Assembly: GCA_028749105.1 (NCBI GenBank)
Contig: JAQUQF010000039.1
Location: forward strand, 1 to 10,241
Source: Acidobacteriota bacterium
GTDB lineage: Bacteria; Acidobacteriota; Aminicenantia; UBA2199
Length of the DNA: 10,241 bases
Reading direction: 5' to 3'
The position numbers were made by a program, and so were the translations under genes. Positions 1 to 7,181 of the stretch are shown here, piece by piece. The notes under the pieces were generated by a model. The model worked only from the letters and a program-made list of their open reading frames with translations, searched no databases and was not told where the DNA came from. Every line of letters starts with the position of its first letter. The first letter of the stretch is position 1.

Positions 1-2
1 TC

Positions 3-665
3 CTGGAGCGCTTTGGCCCCCTTGACGTCCCCGAGCTGAATATCCTGCTGCGGCGCGGCAGCAATTTCGGCGGCGTCAGCTACAGCGGCCTGATCGTTTT
101 GAACGTCGACAAGTCCTGGGCGTGCATGCCTGCCGGGAAGCAGAGGGAGAAGCGGGAAGAGTCGCCGCTGTCGATGATCGACGCCGGCACCGACCTGCTG
201 TGCCACGAGATCGCCCACCAGTGGTGGGGCGGCCTGCTGTCCTGGAAGAACGTCAGCGACAACTGGATCACGGAAGGGCTGGCCACCTATGCCACCCTGA
301 TCTATTCCCGCGAGCGCCTGGGCGAGAAAGCCTACCGGAACATCCTCCGCCGACTGCGGCAGCAAGTGAAACGCAACGCCAGGAAAGGGGCGGCCGCCGA
401 CGGCTTCAAACTGAAACTGCAGTACGACGATCCCCGCATCTATCAGTCACTGGTCTATCTCAAGCCGGCGCTGATGCTGGCCGAAATCGCCGACCGCATC
501 GGCGAAGCCGATCTGTGCCAGCTCCTGCGGCGCATCCTGAGCGACTGCCGCTACCGCAACCTGGGCACCAATGAGTTCCTGGTCCTGCTGAGCGGCGGCG
601 ATGCCGCCTTGCATGGGCGGCTCAGCGATTGGATATGCGGGCTGGGGCTTCCGGAAGGCGCCTAA
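3..665 (+). CDS. M1-family zinc metallopeptidase, C-terminal part (5' end outside window)
   Basis: The frame is open from the left edge to a TAA stop, giving 220 residues of the catalytic and following region of a gluzincin (M1, aminopeptidase N-like) peptidase. The zinc site is complete: HEIAH at 204-218, then exactly 18 residues, then the third ligand Glu at 273-275 within NWITEGLATYA, which is the M1 HExxH-X18-E signature. A Tyr at 456-458 in LVYLKPALML sits where M1 enzymes carry the transition-state Tyr (usual context VYxKGA). The segment where M1 aminopeptidases have G-x-M-E-N reads GGVSY (69-83), so the Glu that binds the substrate N-terminus appears to be Ser. The zinc chemistry should be intact, but aminopeptidase specificity is doubtful. 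The protein ends soon after the catalytic domain, with no long C-terminal helical domain visible. Its N-terminus, any signal peptide and its operon partners lie off the left edge. Confidence 0.9.
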   Translation: MERFGPLDVPELNILLRRGSNFGGVSYSGLIVLNVDKSWACMPAGKQREKREESPLSMIDAGTDLLCHEIAHQWWGGLLSWKNVSDNWITEGLATYATLIYSRERLGEKAYRNILRRLRQQVKRNARKGAAADGFKLKLQYDDPRIYQSLVYLKPALMLAEIADRIGEADLCQLLRRILSDCRYRNLGTNEFLVLLSGGDAALHGRLSDWICGLGLPEGA

Positions 666-709
666 TACGACGCGGACCGACCCGGGGCGGAGGGCATCGG
701 CTGACGGCA

Positions 710-738
710 TTGACAGCGCGGCGGATATTGGCTAAAAT
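710..738 (+). promoter_or_regulatory. Sigma70-type promoter for the sulfatase-fold gene
   Basis: A perfect -35 hexamer TTGACA (710-715) is followed by a 17-bp spacer and TAAAAT (733-738), one mismatch from the -10 consensus. Transcription would start near 745, only about 8 nt before the ATG at 753, and no Shine-Dalgarno sequence lies between. This is inferred from sequence; the start site is not measured. Confidence 0.7.
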
Positions 739-752
739 CCCCTCATCGTTCA

Positions 753-2765
753 ATGGCCCATATCAGGAAGCATCTCGGGATCGGCCTATTTCTGGCCGTG
801 CTGCTCTTTGCCCTCTCCTTCATCCTGTTTTTTAATTTTTCCTACATGGGGGTGCGCGACCAGACGGCGGAAAAGATCATCACCGGCAGCTTCAAGATGG
901 TCATCCTGCTGTTCAACCTGAAGATCCTTCTGGTCTACGGCCTCGTGGCCCTGTTCATCGCCATGTTCTCCCTGCTGCTGCATCTTGAGCGCCGGCTGAC
1001 GATCTTCCTTTTCCATCTGTTCGTCTGGTCCTGGTTCCTGCTGCGGGCGGTCAAGGTGTCCCCGCAGCTCTTCGTCGATGCGCTGTACTCCAAGGGAGGC
1101 GTGCTGCAGGACTTCCAGGTCTTTGTCACCGACGTCCTGCCCCTGTGGGCCGTCTACCTTGTCCTTCCCCTGGTGGTCATGCTGACCGCCTGGAGAAAGA
1201 AGCGGCTGTGGCATGGCGCGATCATCATGGCCGTGGTCGTCTTCTTCATCTTCCCGTTCAAGACTCCGGCGCTGCAGTCGAAGCACGAACCGCGGCCGGA
1301 CGGGAGGCCCAACATCCTGGTCCTGGGCACCGATTCGCTGCGGCCCGATCACCTTTCCTATAACGGCTATTTCCGGCCCACGCCCAATATCGACCGCCTG
1401 CTGCAGCACGGCGCCAATTTTCTCAACGCCAAGTCGTCGCTGGCCCGAACCTTCTCCTCGTTCACCTCGGTCCTGACGTCGAATTTCCCGCCTGATCACA
1501 GGGTCCGGCACATGTTCCCCCGTCCGGAGGAGCTGAAGCTGAAGCTGCCGACCCTGGTCCAGGCCCTCAACCGCAACGGCTACGATACGGGGGTCATCAG
1601 CGATTTCGCCGGCGACATTTTCTCCCGCTTGGGCTACGGCTTCGAGCACATCCAGGCGCCGTCCCTCACGCTGCAGAATCTGATCAAGCAGCGCTGCCTG
1701 GAGTTCCATTACCTGCTTCTCAGCTTCCTGGTCAACCCCGTCGGTCGCCGGATCTTCCCGGTGATGTGGCTGATGCCGCTGAACATCGACCCCTACTACG
1801 TGACCAATGCCAGCAAGAGATTCATCCGCAACGCGGTCAAGGCCGGAAAGCCCTTCTTCATGGTGTATTTCAGTTCCAACAGCCATTTCCCCTACGGCAG
1901 CCAATACCCGTATTACCGGCGCTACGCCAGCACGTCGTACCGCGGGCCGCACAAGTACCGCAAGGTCGACATGATGAAGACCTACTCGGGCTACGACCTC
2001 AGCCGGGAGGACAAGGAGCAGATCATCGCCCTGTACGACGGCTCGGTGCGCATGTTCGACGACCAGGTGGGGGAGATGCTCGGCTACCTGAAAAAGTGCG
2101 GGCTGGACCGCGACACCATTGTCGTCCTCTTCTCCGACCACGGCGAGAGCCTCTATGAAAACGGCTTCGGCACGGGCCATGGTGATCATCTGCGCGGCCC
2201 CTATTCGACCAGCATGACCTTCGGCGTCTATTCCCCCTACGAGGACTTCGGCGGCCGGCGCATCGTTCCGACCGTGCGCGACATCGACATCGCGCCGACG
2301 CTTCTCGACCTGGTCGGCGTCACGCCCCCCGCCACGTTCAAGGGGCGCTCGCTGCTGCCGGTCATGCGCGGCGGCGAGTTCGGCGGCTACCCGGCCTACA
2401 TGGAGACCGAGCTGTGGTATACGCCGGAAACGCCGTACATCAAGGACCGGGTGCGCATGGCCTACCCTGGGATCATGAAGGTCATCGAACTGGTGCCGGA
2501 GAGCGGGGAGATCGTTCTCAAGCGGGAATTCAACGACGTCGTCATCCAGGGCAAATACCGGGGCATCCAGTTGAATAACAAAAAGTACATCTACATGCCC
2601 GGCGACCGCGGCTTCCAGGAGGAATGGTACCTGGACGAGAAACCGCTGGCCCGGGAGGCGGTCCGCGATGCCGAACTGCTGGGCCTGAAGTGCAAGCTGC
2701 TGCAGCTGTTCAAAGACAAGTTCATCATCATGCGCAGCGGCAGGATCAAGGAAAGGATCGAGTAG
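753..2765 (+). CDS. Five-TM membrane protein with sulfatase/LTA-synthase-fold transferase domain
   Basis: The product is a 670-residue inner-membrane protein of the alkaline phosphatase/sulfatase superfamily. The first 180 residues hold about five hydrophobic segments (near 9-28, 48-74, 80-100, 128-148 and 152-168), the layout seen in LtaS-type and EptA-type enzymes, so the catalytic domain should face the periplasm. That domain begins with NILVLGTDSLRPDH (187-200; metal-binding Asp194). The nucleophile region is ARTFSSFTSVLTS (from 231). Aligned with sulfatase C-x-P-x-R, Thr233 takes the place of the formylglycine Cys and the Arg is missing, as in Thr-using phosphoglycerol and phosphoethanolamine transferases. 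The second metal motif is SDHGE (461-465), followed by GHGDH (475-479). A role in transferring a lipid-head-group phospho-substituent to a surface glycan or lipid is therefore more likely than sulfate hydrolysis; the substrate is unknown. The start is fixed by the first TM segment and by the promoter immediately upstream. The stop lies 6 bp from the stop of the convergent radical SAM gene. Confidence 0.9.
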   Translation: MAHIRKHLGIGLFLAVLLFALSFILFFNFSYMGVRDQTAEKIITGSFKMVILLFNLKILLVYGLVALFIAMFSLLLHLERRLTIFLFHLFVWSWFLLRAVKVSPQLFVDALYSKGGVLQDFQVFVTDVLPLWAVYLVLPLVVMLTAWRKKRLWHGAIIMAVVVFFIFPFKTPALQSKHEPRPDGRPNILVLGTDSLRPDHLSYNGYFRPTPNIDRLLQHGANFLNAKSSLARTFSSFTSVLTSNFPPDHRVRHMFPRPEELKLKLPTLVQALNRNGYDTGVISDFAGDIFSRLGYGFEHIQAPSLTLQNLIKQRCLEFHYLLLSFLVNPVGRRIFPVMWLMPLNIDPYYVTNASKRFIRNAVKAGKPFFMVYFSSNSHFPYGSQYPYYRRYASTSYRGPHKYRKVDMMKTYSGYDLSREDKEQIIALYDGSVRMFDDQVGEMLGYLKKCGLDRDTIVVLFSDHGESLYENGFGTGHGDHLRGPYSTSMTFGVYSPYEDFGGRRIVPTVRDIDIAPTLLDLVGVTPPATFKGRSLLPVMRGGEFGGYPAYMETELWYTPETPYIKDRVRMAYPGIMKVIELVPESGEIVLKREFNDVVIQGKYRGIQLNNKKYIYMPGDRGFQEEWYLDEKPLAREAVRDAELLGLKCKLLQLFKDKFIIMRSGRIKERIE

Positions 2766-2771
2766 AAGTGT

Positions 2772-3740
2772 TCAGCGGCCGCCCTCCGGCCCTGCGCGGT
2801 AGAAGATCCGTTCGCCCACGATGACGGGTTCGATCTTCTTCTCTTTTTCCAGGACGTCCAGGTAGCGGTGCAGCTCCTCCTCACCCTTGGCGGTCAGGGC
2901 GACGAGGTCGTCCAGCGTCAGCGGCCGGCGGCGGATGGTATTCAGCAGGCTGTTCTCCAGGTTGGAGCTGAAGGCCGGGATCTCTTCGCGGCGATGGGCG
3001 CGCTTGATGATCTCCACCGGCAGGGGGCGCCATTGCTCGCGGATCCGTTCCAGGAGGACGAAATCGGCCGACTCGACGCCGTCAAAGGCTGGCGGCCGGT
3101 CCAGCGTGTTCAGCTGGATCTTGTCGGGGCGGATGCGCCGCAGGGCTTCGTGCAAGGAGGCAATATCGGCGTCGCCGTCATTGACTCACTTGAGGATGAA
3201 TTCCTCCAGCCAGATCCTGCCGGAGTATTCGCGGCGGAAGGCTTCCAGCCCGGAGATGATGGACTCCACGTCCAGCCCGCCGCAGGGCTGGTTGATGGCG
3301 GCGAAGCTCGCCTGCCGCGCCGCGTCAAGCGACGGCAGAATGATGTCGGCGCCCAGGAGCTCGCGCCGGACCTCGGGGTTGAAGAGGAGGGTGCCGTTGG
3401 TCAGGACCGCCAGGGGGGCGGCATATGCTTTTTTAATCTCGGCGATGAACCACCCAAGGTCGGAGTTCAGCGTCGGTTCCCCGGAGCCGGAAAAGGTGAT
3501 GAAGTCGAGGTGGGGGATGGCGGGCAGCACGCCGGCGAGCTCGTCCAGGAGCAAGCGCGGCGGGAAGAAGCGCCGGCGCTTGAGGGTCAAGACCGTCGTG
3601 CGGCCGCACTCGCAGTACAGGCAGTCCAGGGTGCATGTCTTGTAGGGGATGATGTCCAGGCCCAGGGAGATGCCCAGGCGCCTCGACGGGACGGGGCCGA
3701 AGACGCGGCGGGTTGCCTGATCCTGATGGGTGAGCGTCAT
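2772..3740 (-). CDS. Radical SAM protein (COG0731-like) with in-frame UGA, putative Sec185
   Basis: Read through one internal UGA, this is a 322-residue radical SAM protein. The N-terminal half carries FGPVPSRRLG (14-23), the [4Fe-4S]/SAM-binding triad Cys36-x3-Cys40-x2-Cys43 (CTLDCLYC), an extra Cys45, and GSGEP (85-89), the SAM-contacting equivalent of the GGE motif. LTNGTLL and LPSLDA further on are typical of the wybutosine-synthesis-like/COG0731 group. After LEEFILK the codon at 3188-3186 is TGA. The same frame then continues with VNDGDADIASL and PDKIQLNTLDRPP, both normal for the family, and ends in a winged-helix-like segment (about 257-322, finishing FYRAGPEGGR). So the gene is either a selenoprotein with Sec at residue 185 or carries a single nonsense change; there is no frameshift. 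The ATG is 6 nt after the stop of the methyltransferase gene, without a clear Shine-Dalgarno, suggesting translational coupling in one operon. The substrate is unknown. Confidence 0.82.
3161..3188 (-). promoter_or_regulatory. In-frame UGA followed by a candidate bacterial SECIS hairpin
   Basis: The UGA is at 3188-3186. Right after it, CAAU (3183-3180) can pair with AUUG (3164-3161), and CGGC (3177-3174) with GCCG (3170-3167), closing a GAC loop (3173-3171). The two helices are joined by one G-U pair and one A-A mismatch. A G is the first loop base, as SelB-dependent bacterial SECIS elements usually have. The spacing from UGA to loop is 12 nt, shorter than the roughly 17 nt of E. coli fdhF, and the loop is small, so the assignment is tentative. 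Confidence 0.35.
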
Positions 3741-3746
3741 GCGGAT

Positions 3747-4937
3747 TCAATACACATAGAAAAGGGCGCACTTGAGGTAGTCGGACTGGAACAGCGGCAG
3801 CAGCACGGCGTGATCGTAGGGCTGGCCATTCAGCGCGATCAACTTGATGCGGCGCCCGGCGTCGCGGGCGGCCTCCTGAATGGTGTCCAGAAAATCATCC
3901 TTCGACAGGAAGTGCGAGCAGGAGCAGCTGACCAGGTGACCGCCCGGGCGCACCATCTTCAGCGCCCGCAGGTTGATCTCCTTGTAGCCGCGCCGGGCCT
4001 CCTTCAGCTTGGCGCGCGACTTGACAAACGCCGGCGGGTCGAGGATGACGATGTCCTTGAGGACGCCCGCCTTGCTCATTTCCTTGAGCACTTTAATGGC
4101 GTCGTCCTGGACAAAGGACAAGCGGTCAACGGCAAATCCGTTCAGGGCGGCGTTCTCACGGGCCTGCTCCAGGTATTCGCCGGAGATCTCGAGAAACTCG
4201 ACATGGGCGGCGCCGAAGCGGCAGGCGTGCAGGCCCCAGGCGCCGGCATAGGCAAAGGCGTCCAGGACCTCCTTGCCCGCGGCAATCGAGGAGAGCAGGA
4301 GGTAGTTGTCGCGCTGGTCAAGGAAGAAACCCGTCTTCTGGCTCTTGAGAAAGTCGATCCTGAACTTCAGGCCGTTGACCAGGATCGTTTTCTCTGCCGG
4401 GCGGCCGGGGGTGACCAGGCGATTGATGAGCGGCAGCCCCTCTTTCTCGCGGGCGGCTACCAGCGATTTTTCGATGCAGGCGGCGCCGGGATGCATCGCC
4501 ATGATGACGGCGAACACCTCATCCTTGAAGCGCTCCATGCCGGCGGTGGTGATCTGGATGATGAAATAGTCGTCGAAGCGGTCGATGACCAGGCCGGGCA
4601 GGAAGTCGGCCTCGCCGTAGACCATGCGGTAATATGAATTTTCGGGGCGCAAAACCCGGCGCTGACGGTCGGCCTCCTCGATGCGCCGGCGCAGGAAGTC
4701 GCGGTCGATCACGGCGTCGGGGTCGTAGCTCAGCACGCGAAAGACGATGGTCGAGAGGGGATTGACGTAGCCGGTGGCGATGTACATGTCCCCGGAAGAA
4801 TAAAGCCTGCAGATCTCGCCGGAGGCGAATCCTTTCAGGGAGCCGCGGATCTCGTTGTCGTAGGCCCAGAATTCGCCGTCCAGGATGCGCTTCTCCTCGT
4901 GCGGTTTCAGCTGCAGCTTCTTGTATTCCGCGGCCAT
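3747..4937 (-). CDS. rlmI: RlmI-like class I SAM-dependent 23S rRNA (cytosine-C5) methyltransferase
   Basis: This 396-residue protein, the length of E. coli RlmI, has the COG1092 architecture. An N-terminal PUA-like RNA-binding domain (about 1-70; KPHEEKRILDGEFWAYDNEI, then GYVNPLSTIVFRVL) is followed by EADFLPGLVIDRFDDY. The Rossmann methyltransferase domain includes KTGFFLDQRDNYLLL (near 200), VLDAFAYAGAWGLHA as SAM motif I, the catalytic-loop DPPAF (300-304) with KEARRGYKEIN after it, and SCSCSH with Cys338 and Cys340. The family methylates C5 of a cytosine in 23S rRNA; the exact site here is inferred from RlmI and is not certain. The frame extends 15 codons upstream to 4982, but that extension would run through the promoter. 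The ATG at 4937 begins a normal RlmI N-terminus and lies exactly where transcription should start. It heads an operon with the radical SAM gene. Confidence 0.93.
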   Translation of the reverse strand: MAAEYKKLQLKPHEEKRILDGEFWAYDNEIRGSLKGFASGEICRLYSSGDMYIATGYVNPLSTIVFRVLSYDPDAVIDRDFLRRRIEEADRQRRVLRPENSYYRMVYGEADFLPGLVIDRFDDYFIIQITTAGMERFKDEVFAVIMAMHPGAACIEKSLVAAREKEGLPLINRLVTPGRPAEKTILVNGLKFRIDFLKSQKTGFFLDQRDNYLLLSSIAAGKEVLDAFAYAGAWGLHACRFGAAHVEFLEISGEYLEQARENAALNGFAVDRLSFVQDDAIKVLKEMSKAGVLKDIVILDPPAFVKSRAKLKEARRGYKEINLRALKMVRPGGHLVSCSCSHFLSKDDFLDTIQEAARDAGRRIKLIALNGQPYDHAVLLPLFQSDYLKCALFYVY

Positions 4938-4943
4938 GGGGTC

Positions 4944-4972
4944 ATTATATGCGATTTCATCGTTCTTGCAAA
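4944..4972 (-). promoter_or_regulatory. Promoter producing a probably leaderless rlmI-like mRNA
   Basis: On the minus strand a perfect TATAAT (4949-4944) is preceded by TTTGCA (4972-4967, spacer 17) or TTGCAA (4971-4966, spacer 16), each 4 of 6 matches to the -35 consensus. Six bases (GACCCC) separate the -10 box from the ATG at 4937, so the expected +1 is the A of the start codon. There is no room for a Shine-Dalgarno. Confidence 0.6.
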
Positions 4973-5007
4973 CAGCTCTCAAGGTGCCACGATCGCATTT
5001 TCCTCTA

Positions 5008-5037
5008 TTGACTTTAAATTTCCGCAGGTGCTATTCT
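5008..5037 (+). promoter_or_regulatory. Candidate promoter of the TonB receptor/YfiR/kinase operon
   Basis: TTGACT (5008-5013, 5 of 6 to the -35 consensus) is followed by an 18-bp spacer and TATTCT (5032-5037, 4 of 6 to the -10 consensus). This gives a leader of about 37 nt that contains the Shine-Dalgarno at 5071. TATAAA at 5057-5062 is an alternative -10 with a poor -35 partner. The 143-bp divergent interval shared with the methyltransferase promoter shows no obvious operator palindrome. Confidence 0.45.
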
Positions 5038-5070
5038 TAAAAACAACCAGCGCGGTTATAAAATGAAGGA

Positions 5071-5076
5071 AGGAGG
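5071..5076 (+). promoter_or_regulatory. Shine-Dalgarno that decides the TonB receptor start
   Basis: AGGAGG within GGAAGGAGGAAAA lies just before the ATG at 5081. It supports that ATG over the in-frame ATG at 5063, which has no Shine-Dalgarno and would add six residues ahead of a textbook signal peptide. Confidence 0.75.
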
Positions 5077-5080
5077 AAAA

Positions 5081-7141
5081 ATGAGAAAGACGGTCGGTTG
5101 GCTGCTATCATTTGCCTTCTTTTCTTTTTTTACCATGGCCAATGTGCAGGCGCAGCAGCAGGAGGATGAGCCGGACCTGTTCAACCTGAGCCTGGAAGAA
5201 TTGATGAACGTGGTGGTCACGCCGGCGAAATTTCCGCAGTTCCGGGGCAATGTGACGCAAAAGATCGATGTCATCGCTGCCAGTGAGATCGAGAGCAGCG
5301 TATCGGGAAACCGCAATATATGCGAAGCGATCGCCATGCTTCCCGGCGCCTCGGTGACCGTGCTCTCGCGCAATGACGCGAACTGGGGAACCTACGGGGG
5401 CATCGGGCCCAAATACAGCACCTACATGCTCCAGGGCTTGCCGCTGGACGCGTTCGTGGATCCCATGTCGCTGGACCTGAACGCCATCGACCATATCGAG
5501 GTGCAGCGCGGCCCGGCATCGGTTTTTTATCCGAATTACCTGTCCCAAGATTTTGCCGGCAGCCAGAGCCCATTGGCCGGGACCATCAACCTGATCTTGA
5601 AGCAGAAGATCGAGAAGGACAGAACATTGTTCCAAACCTCCTATGGCTCGTACCATTCTCTGAACGGCCAGGTCTTCCATCAAAACCGCATCGGCAGACT
5701 GAATTATTTCTGCGGTTCCACGTATGAAATGTCCGATTACACCGATTACGGCATCAACGGATCATGGCTCAACATGAACAAGGATCCGGAATATAAAAAG
5801 ACAAAAGTGTACGGCGGCATGACGCTGTTCGCGAAAAAAAACGAGGACCAGAAGTTCACGATCTTTTTCCATGAGACATGGCATGAGGGTGACAGCGGCC
5901 GGATCTACCAGGGCTTTGACCATCAATACGGAACGGTCAACATCGGATACGACATGGCCTTCAGTGAGCGTATCCGCATGCAGTCGCACCTGGGTGTGCG
6001 CCGCTACGACCGCAGCTGGCAGGAAAGCACGATCGGCGAACACGATTCCCTGAAATCCGAAAACGGCGTCAACCAGGTCATCGTCCCGGTCGATCTCTCG
6101 ATTTCCTGGCAGCACGGGAAATCGCATTGGTTGAGCGTCGGCGCCGATTACCAGGGCGCGACGTATTGCACCTGGTCCGATCCCCTGGTCGGGCATCGCA
6201 TCTTCGGAAACAAATCTTCGGCGCTGCAGAGCGGCCTGTACGCCCAGGAAGAATGGCGTCCGAATTCCAGGCTGACATTCCGGGGCGGTCTGCGGCATGC
6301 CTATGTCCAGAACCGGATCGCCTTGATCGGCGGCAGCGCTCCTGACCGCAGCCGTGAGTCATGGAGCAAGATCCTGTGGAGCATCGGCGCCCGCTATGCA
6401 TGGACCTCCAGGATCGCCCTGTATGCCAATGCCGGGAGCAGCTTTGCCACTCCCGGGCTCAAATCGATCGGCGGCACCATATCGATAAACGATTGGGGAG
6501 TCGCCGGCCATGACGGCCAATTGCCGAACCCGAACCTGAAACCGGAAAGCGGCGTTGGCGTGGATGCCGGAATGGATTTCACCCTGGCGAGCGGTTTCAA
6601 GGTCGGCGTCCGCGGATTTTATACCCGGATCCGTAATGCGATCGTGGATATCGTCGTCAGTCGCAATCCTTCCCAGGCCCAGTCGATCAACACCGGTTAT
6701 TCTTCATCATCCGGCTCTGAAATCGAAGTATCGCAGCGGGTCAATGAGTCGCTCTCGTGGTTCGCGAACGGAACGGTCTTGCTGACCGACATCCGCAACG
6801 ACCTGGATGCGGACCAGAACCAGGTGGAGATCCCGTTCTCGCCGCAATTCGTGGCCAACTTGGGGGTGAGCTGGCAGACCTCCTTCGGTCTCATGCTGGT
6901 GCCGGCCCTCAACTACAACGATGGATTTTACGACGGAACATCCAGGACCGGGCGTGCCTTTTTCAAGCCGGGTTTTGTCCTCAACCTGTATGCCGTCCAA
7001 CTCATCGCCAAAAGCGATTCGTACAGGGTGGAATGGTTCGCCCAGCTCTACAATATCACGGGCAATGATTTTGAAATGCCCTGGCAGTTCAAGAATCCCG
7101 GCTTTTCGGGAATGGCCGGCATCAAGGTGGTGTTCCCGTGA
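5081..7141 (+). CDS. TonB-dependent outer-membrane receptor
   Basis: The protein has 686 residues and is complete. A Sec signal peptide (MRKTVGWLL, hydrophobic core, then NVQA before QQQ, about 22-24 residues) is followed by LFNLSLEELMNVVVTPAKF. That is the short helix and TonB-box-like VVVTPA segment common in receptors linked to sensory operons. The plug domain (about 40-165) contains IEVQRGPASVFYP and ends in AGTINLIL. The rest is a beta-barrel with aromatic-rich alternating strands, LKPESGVGVDAGMDF near the last third, and a closing NITGNDFEMPW...GMAGIKVVFP. The final residue is Pro, one past the usual terminal aromatic. The ligand cannot be read from sequence; TonB/ExbBD would energise uptake from elsewhere in the genome. 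Because a YfiR protein, a kinase and a regulator follow in the same operon, it may act as an outer-membrane sensor as well as a transporter. Confidence 0.93.
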   Translation: MRKTVGWLLSFAFFSFFTMANVQAQQQEDEPDLFNLSLEELMNVVVTPAKFPQFRGNVTQKIDVIAASEIESSVSGNRNICEAIAMLPGASVTVLSRNDANWGTYGGIGPKYSTYMLQGLPLDAFVDPMSLDLNAIDHIEVQRGPASVFYPNYLSQDFAGSQSPLAGTINLILKQKIEKDRTLFQTSYGSYHSLNGQVFHQNRIGRLNYFCGSTYEMSDYTDYGINGSWLNMNKDPEYKKTKVYGGMTLFAKKNEDQKFTIFFHETWHEGDSGRIYQGFDHQYGTVNIGYDMAFSERIRMQSHLGVRRYDRSWQESTIGEHDSLKSENGVNQVIVPVDLSISWQHGKSHWLSVGADYQGATYCTWSDPLVGHRIFGNKSSALQSGLYAQEEWRPNSRLTFRGGLRHAYVQNRIALIGGSAPDRSRESWSKILWSIGARYAWTSRIALYANAGSSFATPGLKSIGGTISINDWGVAGHDGQLPNPNLKPESGVGVDAGMDFTLASGFKVGVRGFYTRIRNAIVDIVVSRNPSQAQSINTGYSSSSGSEIEVSQRVNESLSWFANGTVLLTDIRNDLDADQNQVEIPFSPQFVANLGVSWQTSFGLMLVPALNYNDGFYDGTSRTGRAFFKPGFVLNLYAVQLIAKSDSYRVEWFAQLYNITGNDFEMPWQFKNPGFSGMAGIKVVFP

Positions 7142-7181
7142 CCTGCATCATGCCGGGCGCGGCCGATATCCCGGAGGCGAA

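Noticed and set aside
786..2189. 467-codon open frame on the minus strand
   Set aside because: It is antisense to the sulfatase-fold gene, has no recognisable domain, and has biased His/Asp/Glu/Arg composition expected of a complement frame.
2777..2791. GGCCG/CGGCC inverted repeat as a terminator between the convergent genes
   Set aside because: The stem is only five pairs, lies within the coding end of the radical SAM gene, and has no U-tract on either side.
3186..3188. UGA explained by an alternative genetic code (UGA = Gly or Trp)
   Set aside because: The YfiR-like, kinase, regulator, methyltransferase and receptor genes all end at UGA at the expected family length.
2868..4637. 589-codon open frame on the plus strand across both minus-strand genes
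   Set aside because: It is antisense to the rRNA methyltransferase and radical SAM genes, both with clear family motifs. Its composition is the Gln/Asp/Gly/Ala/Val-rich pattern typical of shadow frames in GC-rich DNA.
4938..4982. N-terminal extension of the methyltransferase to 4982
   Set aside because: It would code through the TATAAT and -35 boxes and adds residues not expected for RlmI-type proteins; starting at 4937 gives the usual 396 residues.
5063..5080. Receptor start at the ATG at 5063
   Set aside because: There is no Shine-Dalgarno before it. The extra MKEGGK would precede a complete signal peptide, while AGGAGG sits right before 5081.
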